In this document: positions 32,905 through 39,459 of the stretch, piece by piece
How the letters are laid out: every line of letters begins with the position of its first letter
Position numbering within the stretch: position 1 is the stretch's first letter
Source of the DNA: Acidobacteriaceae bacterium
GTDB taxonomy: Bacteria; Acidobacteriota; Terriglobia; Bryobacterales; Bryobacteraceae
DNA length: 50,875 nucleotides
Reading direction: 5' to 3'
Assembly (NCBI GenBank): GCA_903970405.1
Contig: CAJCIT010000059.1
Coordinates: 1 to 50,875 of the forward strand
Translations under genes and position numbers: made by a program
The notes under the pieces: model-generated
What the model saw: the letters and a program-made list of their open reading frames with translations, nothing else
Told to the model about the DNA's origin: nothing
The model's database searches: none

Positions 32905-33378
32905 ATGGCCATTCCTTTGCAGTGGAAGAAGTCCGATGAGGCGCGGGCGGCCGATAACGCCGCTGACCTGGATCGCCGTCTTGAGGAGGCACGTCTCGAA
33001 AACGGAGAAGCGCTGATCGCGTTCTACAAGCTGATTGGGGCGCTGCACAGGAAGCAAGTCTTTGACATGCTGACCGGGGCAGTTTCGGCGCGAGATTCCC
33101 TGATTGAGAAGGCGACGGCTGGGCTGGACAACCCGGAGATCATCAACGCCACGCGCAACGTGATGACCATGACTCGCCTGCTGGGCGGCACAGACCCCGA
33201 AGTTCTGCATGCGTTCGCCGACAACCTCGATGCAATGAGAAGGCAGCCGGCGCCCGGCGCAACACCTGGACTTTTTGCGACGTTGCGAAGTTTCCTGGGA
33301 CGCGACGCGCGACGCGCTCTCGTGACGATGGCGGCGGTGTTGAATGCGTTCGGACGGGCGCTGAGGGTGAAGAAGTAG
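32905..33378 (+). CDS. DUF1641-domain protein, formate dehydrogenase partner (YrhD-like)
   Basis: 157 residues. A DUF1641 core at about 40-105: ALIAFYKLIGALHRKQVFDM, then LTGAVSARDSLIEKATAGLD, then ATRNVMTMTRLLGGTDPE. It is preceded by GAGAGGAGAG close to the start. In Bacillus the DUF1641 protein YrhD is encoded beside the formate dehydrogenase YrhE, the same pairing as here. DUF1641 proteins are thought to be accessory or small subunits of soluble formate dehydrogenases; a biochemical role is not established. The C-terminal tail (ARRALVTMAAVLNAFGRALR) is a likely amphipathic helix. Confidence 0.8.
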   Translation: MAIPLQWKKSDEARAADNAADLDRRLEEARLENGEALIAFYKLIGALHRKQVFDMLTGAVSARDSLIEKATAGLDNPEIINATRNVMTMTRLLGGTDPEVLHAFADNLDAMRRQPAPGATPGLFATLRSFLGRDARRALVTMAAVLNAFGRALRVKK

Positions 33379-33389
33379 GGTAATCTGGC

Positions 33390-33821
33390 TCAGCCGCTCC
33401 GCGTGAAGGCGGAAGCCTCTTTCCACCACAGCTCCGCCTGCTTCTCGATGAACGGAATAACGGCCAGAGCGGCCTTCTTGTACGGGTCGCCCATCGAAAA
33501 GAGAGGCAGTTTGAACGAAAACCACTGGTCTGGAAAGTCCGGGCCGATGCGGAATCGGGCCGGCCCCGCAACATGCCACGCGGTCAGTTCCTCAGCGGGA
33601 ACCACGTTACCGGCGACGGTGAGCCCTGACAACGGCGCGCAGGAGATTTCCACGGCATACGCGGGTTTGTGGCGCGCGAAGTGGAACGATAAAAGGTGAA
33701 CCGACTCCGCCGCGATGCGGCGGAAGTCAGGAAAGCGCCCTGTGAAATTTCTCCCCTCCAGCATCGGCACCACGTGCAAATGGAAGGCTTCGATCATCTT
33801 GTTCCGATCAGCAGCCACCAC
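33390..33821 (-). CDS. DUF4304-like protein of unknown function
   Basis: 143 residues; the start may be the internal ATG at 33797. The pattern resembles DUF4304: an opening helix (MIEAFHLHVVPMLEGRNF), then GRFPDFRRIAAESVHLLSFH, central strands (AYAVEISCAPLSG) and an internal WFSFKLPLFSMGDPYKKAAL. No signal peptide, membrane segment or metal-binding cluster. It faces the DUF1641 gene (3' ends 11 bp apart) and lies downstream of larE on the same strand, 36 bp away, so it may share larE's transcript. I do not know its function. Confidence 0.6.
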   Translation of the reverse strand: MVAADRNKMIEAFHLHVVPMLEGRNFTGRFPDFRRIAAESVHLLSFHFARHKPAYAVEISCAPLSGLTVAGNVVPAEELTAWHVAGPARFRIGPDFPDQWFSFKLPLFSMGDPYKKAALAVIPFIEKQAELWWKEASAFTRSG

Positions 33822-33857
33822 CCAATTGTATGCAGATACCTGAGATGCTTGGTTGTT

Positions 33858-34709
33858 TTATCCCAGAGCGGCGTTCAGTGACCCTTGGCGGTAGCCTTCA
33901 AGGTCAATCGTCACGTAGAGGAAGCCCAGCGGTTTGAAAACGGCCGTAATGGCGGCAAACATCGGAGTTGTCATGGCCTTTGACAACTCATCGGGAGCAA
34001 TCTCAAGCCGGACCAGCTCCCCATGAAACCGAACGCGGAACTGTCGGAAGCCGAGCGACTTAATGGCTTCCTCGCCTTCCTCAATGGTCTTGATGGTTCG
34101 TGTAGTAACGGGCGTGCCGTAGGGGATGCGGGAGCTGAGACAGGCGGCGGCCGGCCGATCCCAGGTGGATAATCCGGCGCGGCGGGAGAGTTCGCGAATC
34201 TCTTTCTTGGTCAAATCCGCTTCGGCCAGCGGCGCCTTCACCTCGTGAATCCGGGCCGCGTTCTGACCGGGGCGATAATCGCCAAGGTCGTCCCGGTTCA
34301 CGCCGTAAACGATGTGGTCATAACCGCGCTCCACGGCAAAAGCCGATAGCCGGATGAAGAGTTCATCCTTGCAATGGAAGCAACGATTCTTGTCGTTCTT
34401 CACATAGTCCGGATTCTCAAACTCGTAGGTGGCGATGTACTCATGCAAGAAACCGCATTGGCGGGCAAACTCTTCGGCATCGCGTTTATGCGAGGCGGGG
34501 ATGGAGGCGGAATCGGCGGTAACAGCGATAGCGTTCGATGCCAACACGCGGTGCGCGGCCCAAGCGAGGTACGCGGAATCCGTCCCGCCGGAATAGGCTA
34601 CGATGATGCGGCCCAGATCGCGCAAGATGCCGAACAGCCTGGCTTGCTTCGCGTCAAGCAGGCCCGGGTCGAGCGGCGCCGGGACAGCGAGAGTGACCAG
34701 ACCAGCCAT
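33858..34709 (-). CDS. larE: LarE-like ATP-dependent sulfur transferase (three-cysteine type)
   Basis: 283 residues from the ATG at 34709; a start at 34778 would add 23 unconserved residues. The PP-loop SGGTDS at 40-45 marks ATP adenylation of the substrate. Three cysteines stand in family positions: NRCFHCK (Cys110 and Cys113) and AAACLSSRIPYG (Cys189). LarE sulfurises the pyridinium precursor of the nickel-pincer cofactor of lactate racemase. L. plantarum LarE gives up its single cysteine sulfur, whereas three-cysteine forms such as that of Thermotoga maritima bind a [4Fe-4S] cluster and turn over. This protein should be of the second type. larA, larB and larC are not in the window. Confidence 0.87.
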   Translation of the reverse strand: MAGLVTLAVPAPLDPGLLDAKQARLFGILRDLGRIIVAYSGGTDSAYLAWAAHRVLASNAIAVTADSASIPASHKRDAEEFARQCGFLHEYIATYEFENPDYVKNDKNRCFHCKDELFIRLSAFAVERGYDHIVYGVNRDDLGDYRPGQNAARIHEVKAPLAEADLTKKEIRELSRRAGLSTWDRPAAACLSSRIPYGTPVTTRTIKTIEEGEEAIKSLGFRQFRVRFHGELVRLEIAPDELSKAMTTPMFAAITAVFKPLGFLYVTIDLEGYRQGSLNAALG

Positions 34710-34778
34710 AGTCTTAGAGTAAATCACACGGGTCGAGTGACGCGGCGGGTGTGACTCGACGCAATCCGGAAATAGCAC

Positions 34779-35078
34779 CCGCGCCTACAGAGCCGCGGCC
34801 GTCAGTCTCAGGGAACGACCGGCGGTGCTGGTCTCGATTTTCGCAGATCGCCCACCGGCCCTTCTGAACCGCGCGCGTGAGCAAGTGCTAACTCACTTTC
34901 GGAAGCTTCAAAACGATTCGCCGATTGTTTACCGTTGTGTCATCGGAAATGTGAATGCGGATATCAGAAGCGCTTGCCGCCGAAACTCGCGGCCGACCCT
35001 GTCGCCAATCGGGAGATTGGCGTTCCCAGGGGACCATCCCAGGCCAACTGCGTCTAAGACAAAGGTAAACTGAAAGAA
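34779..35078. other. 300-bp intergenic region holding an A-B repeat
   Basis: Contains the composite repeat at 34790-34885 and otherwise no convincing gene. A minus-strand frame over 34888-35208 shows protein-like text (IRIHISDDTTVNNRRIVLKL) only near its end and overlaps the next gene, so I do not call it. The promoter of the plus-strand gene at 35079 probably lies in the last 100 bp. Confidence 0.5.
34790..34885 (+). repeat. dispersed composite repeat, A-spacer-B
   Basis: Unit A (GAGCCGCGGCCGTCAGTCTC, then AGGGAACGACCGG) at 34790-34822 and unit B (CCCTTCTGAACCGCGCGCGT, then GAGCAAG) at 34859-34885, separated by 36 nt. The corC-era gap has the same order with a 34-nt spacer on the opposite strand. 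Conserved spacing with an unconserved spacer suggests the two units function together, as in REP doublets. Confidence 0.7.
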
Positions 35079-35498
35079 ATGGCTCAAGCTTCCACCACGC
35101 CGGCTGTCTCGTCACTGCCCGCCAAGTCGCCCTACCTCGTTCTGATTGTTTCCTGGTTGCTCCCGGGCGCGGGGCATTTCCTCCTCGGGCGGCGCGGGCG
35201 TGGAGCAATTATTTTCGTCACCGTGCTGGCCGCCTTCGTGCTGGGCATCCTCATGCGTGGCGCAATGTTTGAGCCCAAAACCGGCGATCTGCTCACCACG
35301 CTCATTCAATACGGCGGGTTCGTCGCCAATTTATTGGGCGGCCTGTTTTACCTGCTCGCCATTTGGCTGGGGTACTCGGAACCCGATCAAGCCGGCCACT
35401 CGCATGACTACGGCGCTAAGTTCCTGGTGGCCGCGGGGTTGCTAAATCTTCTGGCTATGGTGGATGCGTGGGAGATTGCCAAGGGTACAAAGGACTAA
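35079..35498 (+). CDS. small multi-pass membrane protein, TM2/DUF6677-like
   Basis: 139 residues. The N-terminus has YLVLIVSWLLPGAGHFLLGR RGRGAI, a hydrophobic segment followed by a GHFLLGRRGRG turn typical of TM2-like small membrane proteins. Three further hydrophobic segments follow: IIFVTVLAAFVLGILM, GGFVANLLGGLFYLLAIWLG and FLVAAGLLNLLAMVDAWEIA. Role unknown. It is the first of four closely spaced plus-strand genes (this one, a 58-residue membrane protein, miaB, the DUF151 gene); gaps are 5 and 9 bp and the last pair nearly touch, so they are probably co-transcribed. Confidence 0.7.
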   Translation: MAQASTTPAVSSLPAKSPYLVLIVSWLLPGAGHFLLGRRGRGAIIFVTVLAAFVLGILMRGAMFEPKTGDLLTTLIQYGGFVANLLGGLFYLLAIWLGYSEPDQAGHSHDYGAKFLVAAGLLNLLAMVDAWEIAKGTKD

Positions 35499-35503
35499 CC
35501 GTC

Positions 35504-35680
35504 ATGAAGCTTTCGAACTTTGAAATGGCAGTGCTGTTTGCCCTGTTCTCGTCGGTGGTCCTGGGCGTGGTAACTAAACGCACCGATCGCGAACGCGTCC
35601 GTTACGGCCTGAAGTGTTTCTGCTCATTCATGTTGGCGCTGTTCGCTATCGGTTGGGCGATGCATTTCCTCCACGGCTAG
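35504..35680 (+). CDS. 58-residue membrane protein of unknown function
   Basis: Short ORF fitting tightly between its neighbours (5 bp after one, 9 bp before miaB). Two hydrophobic helices, MAVLFALFSSVVLGVV and SFMLALFAIGWAMHFL, flank a basic loop (KRTDRERVRYGLK), which predicts a hairpin with both ends on the same side. No family recognised. Its size and position in the miaB run argue for a real gene. Confidence 0.6.
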   Translation: MKLSNFEMAVLFALFSSVVLGVVTKRTDRERVRYGLKCFCSFMLALFAIGWAMHFLHG

Positions 35681-35689
35681 GCGGCCGCC

Positions 35690-37039
35690 ATGAAAACGTT
35701 CTATATTGAGACCTTTGGTTGTCAGATGAACGCCCACGACTCTGAAAAAGTGGTGGGCACGCTGCTGACGCAGGGCTACACCCAGGTGGAAACGCCAGCT
35801 GAGGCCGAACTGGTTCTTTACAACACCTGCAGCATTCGCGATAAGGCGGAGCAGAAGGTGTTTCACCGCCTCGATCAATTCAAGCACGAAGCGGGCAAGG
35901 GATCAAACGGGAAGCGGAAGACCTACGGCGTCCTGGGCTGCGTAGCCCAACAGGAAGGCGAGAAGATTTTTGAACGCGCCCCGCATGTAAGTCTGGTGGC
36001 CGGTTCCGCCAGCTATGGCCGGTTGCCGGAGCTGCTGGTGCAGCTTGAAAAGGGCGATCGCCGCGTCACCGGCCTTTCTTTCGACCGGGATGACGCCTTC
36101 GAAACCGAGTTCACGCGCCGCACCAATCCGCACCGCGCCTACGTCACCATCATTGAAGGCTGTGACAAATCCTGCGCTTACTGCGTGGTCCCGTTCACAC
36201 GCGGTCCTGAGCGCAGCCGCGCTAGCGAAAGCGTAATGAACGAGTTGGAACAGCTAACTGGCGCCGGTTATACCGAGGTACAGCTACTCGGGCAGAACGT
36301 GAATAGCTACCGCGATCCATCGCCCGCGGGCTGGGACTTCGCCACCATGCTGGAACGCGCCGGCCAGGTGCCGGGCATGCGCCGCGTGCGCTTTACCACC
36401 TCCCACCCCCGAGATTTTGGGAAGGAAATCATCAATGCGATTGACCGCACGGAGACGCTCTGCAATCACGTTCACCTGCCCGTTCAATCGGGATCGAGCG
36501 ACGTCCTTCGCCGCATGGACCGCCAGTACACGCGCGATGAATACATGCGCCGCATTGAATGGATGAAGAAGGCCCGCCGCGATATCGCCATCACCACCGA
36601 CATCATTGTTGGCTTTCCGGGCGAGACTGAGCGCGACTTTGACGACACTCTGAAGCTGATTGACGGCGTGGAGTATGACGCCATGTTCATCTTCAAGTAT
36701 TCGAAGCGGCCCAACACCGCGGCCCTGGCGTACGAAGATCACATTCCCGAGGAAGAGAAGACCCGGCGTTTGATGGAGCTTCAGGAGCGCCAGCGCGGCA
36801 TCCAGCTCCGGCGAAACGCCGGTTACGTGGGCCTCACCGAGCACGTATTGGTGGAGGGATACAATCAAGCCACCGGCCAGTGGATCGGCCGCACCAGCCA
36901 GCACAAGACGTTGAACTTCATCGACGCCGCGCTGCCGGCTCCGTCCCAGGAGCGTACGCTGGTAGGTGAGTACCTGGATGTACTGGTGACGCGGGCCAGT
37001 CCAAACAGTTTGGCCGGCGAGCGTTCAGCGCATGTCTGA
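35690..37039 (+). CDS. miaB: tRNA-2-methylthio-N6-dimethylallyladenosine synthase MiaB
   Basis: 449 residues, the usual length. The N-terminal UPF0004 domain holds cysteines at 11, 47 and 84 (GCQMN, NTCSIRDKAEQK, GCVAQ) for the auxiliary [4Fe-4S] cluster. The radical-SAM motif CDKSCAYC gives Cys158, Cys162 and Cys165. The HVHLPVQSGSSDVLRRMDRQ and RDIAITTDIIVGFPGETERD segments are conserved, and a TRAM domain closes the chain (about 380-440). It methylthiolates i6A37 in tRNAs reading UNN codons. N-terminal sequence and the NTCSIRDKAEQKVF block favour MiaB over RimO or MtaB. The next gene's longest frame overlaps its end by 8 nt. Confidence 0.95.
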   Translation: MKTFYIETFGCQMNAHDSEKVVGTLLTQGYTQVETPAEAELVLYNTCSIRDKAEQKVFHRLDQFKHEAGKGSNGKRKTYGVLGCVAQQEGEKIFERAPHVSLVAGSASYGRLPELLVQLEKGDRRVTGLSFDRDDAFETEFTRRTNPHRAYVTIIEGCDKSCAYCVVPFTRGPERSRASESVMNELEQLTGAGYTEVQLLGQNVNSYRDPSPAGWDFATMLERAGQVPGMRRVRFTTSHPRDFGKEIINAIDRTETLCNHVHLPVQSGSSDVLRRMDRQYTRDEYMRRIEWMKKARRDIAITTDIIVGFPGETERDFDDTLKLIDGVEYDAMFIFKYSKRPNTAALAYEDHIPEEEKTRRLMELQERQRGIQLRRNAGYVGLTEHVLVEGYNQATGQWIGRTSQHKTLNFIDAALPAPSQERTLVGEYLDVLVTRASPNSLAGERSAHV

Positions 37040-37091
37040 GCCGGCTTCAGGCGCGGGCGGTGCGGGACGGGTCGAAGAGGGAGGAACGGTG

Positions 37092-37577
37092 ATGGAAGTC
37101 GAGATGAAAATCCGGGGCCTGATGATGGACCCGATGACGAACATGCCGATTGTCGTCCTGAAAGACATGAGCGGCGAGTCCGTTCTTCCCATTTGGGTTG
37201 GCATCTATGAAGCGAACGCCATCGCCCTCGAGATCGAAAAAGTCACCACGCCGCGCCCGATGACGCATGATCTGATCAAGGTCCTGCTGCTCGGCTTGGG
37301 AGCAACCATTAAGAAAGTGGTCGTCAATGAACTCAAGGAGGAGACGTTCTACGCCGTGATCTGGTTGGAACGCGAGGGGAAATCGATCAGCGTGGATTCG
37401 CGCCCCAGCGACGCGCTGGCTCTGGCCCTGCGTCACGATTGCCCGATCTTTGTGGAGGACGGCGTTTTGCGGACCTCCCGCAATTCCGCCACTGTCTCTG
37501 AGAAAGTCAACAACGACGAGTTGAAGAAGTGGCTTGAGAATCTGAACGACGAGGATCTGGGCCGCTACAAAATGTAG
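37092..37577 (+). CDS. bifunctional nuclease family protein (DUF151/BFN)
   Basis: 161 residues from the ATG at 37092, which has GGGAGGA about seven bases upstream; the longer frame from 37032 overlaps miaB and adds unconserved sequence. BFN/DUF151 core: MEVEMKIRGLMMDPMTNMPI VVL, LPIWVGIYEANAIALEIEKV, then RPMTHDLIKVLLLGLGATI and the block ISVDSRPSDALALALRHDCP IF. The C-terminal tail (ELKKWLENLNDEDLGRYK) is common in the family. Members are named after plant proteins with RNase and DNase activity; bacterial function is unclear. Pairing with miaB is frequent in acidobacterial genomes as far as I recall, which would point to RNA metabolism. Confidence 0.85.
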   Translation: MEVEMKIRGLMMDPMTNMPIVVLKDMSGESVLPIWVGIYEANAIALEIEKVTTPRPMTHDLIKVLLLGLGATIKKVVVNELKEETFYAVIWLEREGKSISVDSRPSDALALALRHDCPIFVEDGVLRTSRNSATVSEKVNNDELKKWLENLNDEDLGRYKM

Positions 37578-37965
37578 GGCCGCGCCCGGGATCTGGGCGC
37601 CGTCAATCAAATCTTGGCCACCGGGCCAGCTAAATAGCCGTAAACCAGCAACTTCTTCAGAAGCCGCAATTTATTCACTACCCGCTTGCCGGAGCTGCCA
37701 TCGGTGATCCGTCCAGCCGGTTATGCATCAGCCGTTTAGCGAATATCCGCGGTTTGGCATTCCTCGTGCCTTTTATTCCGTCAGAGCAGCTGCGCACGAA
37801 GCTGTGAAAAAGGCTGGAGCCTGAGAGACGCGCCCCGAAGACGTTCCTTCTGAGGAGACTCTTGACGGGCGCTCGAGTCAGGAGCCAATTTTCTCACGGC
37901 TTCGCGACGCGAGCGGCAAATGAGGACCGTAATGGGTTCATGTCCAGTCTAAGAGGAGATGCATC
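37578..37965. other. 388-bp gene-free stretch
   Basis: No ORF with protein-like text. It contains the inverted hairpin element at 37805-37895 and, at its end, AAGAGGAG as ribosome-binding site for the DUF1328 gene. The promoter of that gene probably lies at 37896-37950. Confidence 0.5.
37805..37895. repeat. hairpin element, left member of an inverted pair around the DUF1328 gene
   Basis: GAAAAAGGCTGGAGCCTGAG plus AGACGCGCC on the left pairs roughly with GGGCGCTCGAGTCAGGAGCC plus AATTTTCTC on the right, so the element can fold on itself. Its left arm (GGAGCC-GAGAGACGCGCCC) reappears inverted at 38203-38285. It may act as terminator for the DUF151 gene or be a small repetitive element. Confidence 0.45.
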
Positions 37966-38139
37966 ATGCTGTACTATGCGCTGGTATTCCTGCTGATCGC
38001 GTTGGTAGCAGGCTTTCTTGGTTTCGGTGGAGTCGCCTTTGCTGCGGCCGGCATCGCCAAGATTCTCTTTGTTGTGTTCTTAGTTCTTTTTGTGGTCGGG
38101 CTCGTGATGCACGTAGGCCGCCGCGGCACAACAATCTAA
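37966..38139 (+). CDS. DUF1328 (YtjA-like) small membrane protein
   Basis: 57 residues: [20 protein letters not shown], then [20 protein letters not shown], then a second hydrophobic run and a basic tail (GRRGTT). This is the DUF1328 pattern (L-x-x-A-x-x-F-L-x-x-A-L-I-A-G-x-x-G-F-G-G-x-A). The start ATG is preceded by AAGAGGAG. These are two-helix inner-membrane proteins often induced by envelope stress; the function is unknown. It stands alone between two hairpin elements. Confidence 0.85.
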   Translation: MLYYALVFLLIALVAGFLGFGGVAFAAAGIAKILFVVFLVLFVVGLVMHVGRRGTTI

Positions 38140-38202
38140 CCCAACCTCGAACTGCGAAAGTTGGGCTAACAACCGGGCCGGGCCTCGCTCACTCGGAGGC
38201 TG

Positions 38203-38285
38203 GCGAAAAGACTGGAGCCGGTCAGAGGCCCCCTCGAAGGTCTTACGAGAGGGCGCGTCTCTCTGGCTCCGATTTTTTTCTCCGG
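38203..38285 (+). terminator. rho-independent terminator, also the right member of the inverted hairpin pair
   Basis: GGAGCC...CAGAGGCCCCCTCG pairs with CGAGAGGGCGCGTCTCTCTG ending GGCTCC, followed by GATTTTTTTCT. Stem plus T-run fit an intrinsic terminator for the DUF1328 gene. Read on the minus strand, the right arm (GGAGCCAGAGAGACGCGCCC) matches the left arm of the element at 37805. The T-run is good only for plus-strand transcription. Confidence 0.65.
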
Positions 38286-38346
38286 TCTGCCATGTTACTT
38301 AGTCCCAAGCGAGCCGTAGCATTTTATCTCCGCTTCCGTTGGATCC

Positions 38347-39405
38347 TCAGAAGGCGAAGACAGCCGGCCTGCGTGGATTGAATTCAGCCTGCCGTTTCTT
38401 CTGGTACATGTCCAAATCAGCCCGGTGAAACAACGACGCGGCCGAATCGCCCGGCTCGAAAGCAGCCCATCCGACGGACGCGCCGATCTCGATTTTCAAC
38501 TCCTGCCCGCCGACGTCGAGACAGGCTATGCCGTGAAGTTGTCCGGCAAGTTCGGTGCCGCGGCGCTCCCCTACTGAGGGCTCAAGATCCATGAGCACGA
38601 TGAATTCATCGCCACCCCAACGGCAAACGCGATCGCGGCAGCGAACCAGGCTTTGCAGCCGGTCGGCGACCTGGCGTAATACTTTGTCTCCACAGTGGTG
38701 CCCGTATTGGTCATTTATCGCCTTGAACTTATTGAGATCCACCACAATCAGCGAAAACGGCGCCGCCTTGTCAATGCGTTCTTGAAGACAGCGCTCCGCT
38801 TCACGCCGGTTCCCGACGCCCGTCAAAGGATCGGTGGAGGCCGAATTTTCCATCTGCTGGAGCCGCTCTTCGTAAGCTCGGAGCTGGTTCTCCAGTGCAA
38901 CCAATTGCGCCGCCGACTCTGCCCGCAGGGTGTCCGCCCAATCCTTCATTCGCTGGACGTGATCGGAGAGGTGTAGACGGATGGCCGTAATGTCCTGGCA
39001 ATCCAGCGTCTCCTCAAGTTGATGGGTAAATTCGCCCACTTGGGCGCTGACTCGTTGGTTCGAGGATTCCAGCGTTCCGGCCGTTTCCTTCAGAAGCACC
39101 AGAACGGCTTCAATTTCCTTGGTGTTGCCGGAGGGCGCCTGCGCCATCGCTTCTTCGACCGAGGCGCAGTACTCCACCAAACAGAACTCGAAACCGTCCA
39201 GACTTCGCCGCCGGGCCGCCGGAGAGGAATCGCGGCTGATCGCATCGCACAGCCGGTTCAACTCGGCGACATACGCGGCCCGGCCCGGCGTCTCGACGGC
39301 GTGCTTCGCGGACAGTTGCAATGCCGCCGGGTAAAGGGCAAGAAGCTCGCGCCGTTCCTGTTCTTTCAGTTCTGCTTGCCGTACTTCTTTAGCGATAGAG
39401 ATCAT
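38347..39405 (-). CDS. diguanylate cyclase with GGDEF domain
   Basis: 352 residues from the ATG at 39405 (eight more from 39429). The N-terminal ~190 residues are helical with coiled-coil character (LKEQERRELLALYPAALQLS; LVALENQLRAYEERLQQMEN) and have no membrane segment, so the enzyme is cytoplasmic. The GGDEF domain begins STDPLTGVGNRREAERCL and includes VVDLNKFKAINDQYGHHCGD and the intact active site RWGGDEF. The inhibitory I-site RxxD (RCRD) stands five residues before GGDEF. It should make c-di-GMP from two GTP with product feedback. The input signal is unknown, and no EAL or PilZ gene lies nearby. Confidence 0.9.
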   Translation of the reverse strand: MISIAKEVRQAELKEQERRELLALYPAALQLSAKHAVETPGRAAYVAELNRLCDAISRDSSPAARRRSLDGFEFCLVEYCASVEEAMAQAPSGNTKEIEAVLVLLKETAGTLESSNQRVSAQVGEFTHQLEETLDCQDITAIRLHLSDHVQRMKDWADTLRAESAAQLVALENQLRAYEERLQQMENSASTDPLTGVGNRREAERCLQERIDKAAPFSLIVVDLNKFKAINDQYGHHCGDKVLRQVADRLQSLVRCRDRVCRWGGDEFIVLMDLEPSVGERRGTELAGQLHGIACLDVGGQELKIEIGASVGWAAFEPGDSAASLFHRADLDMYQKKRQAEFNPRRPAVFAF

Positions 39406-39459
39406 AGTGCGGCGGCCACCAGATCTCATATCGGACTGAATCGATGGGAAAATGAGCGG

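Noticed and set aside
34888..35208. 106-aa minus-strand frame upstream of the TM2-like gene
   Set aside because: Only the last ~25 residues look protein-like; the rest overlaps the plus-strand gene and there is no start signal or family match.
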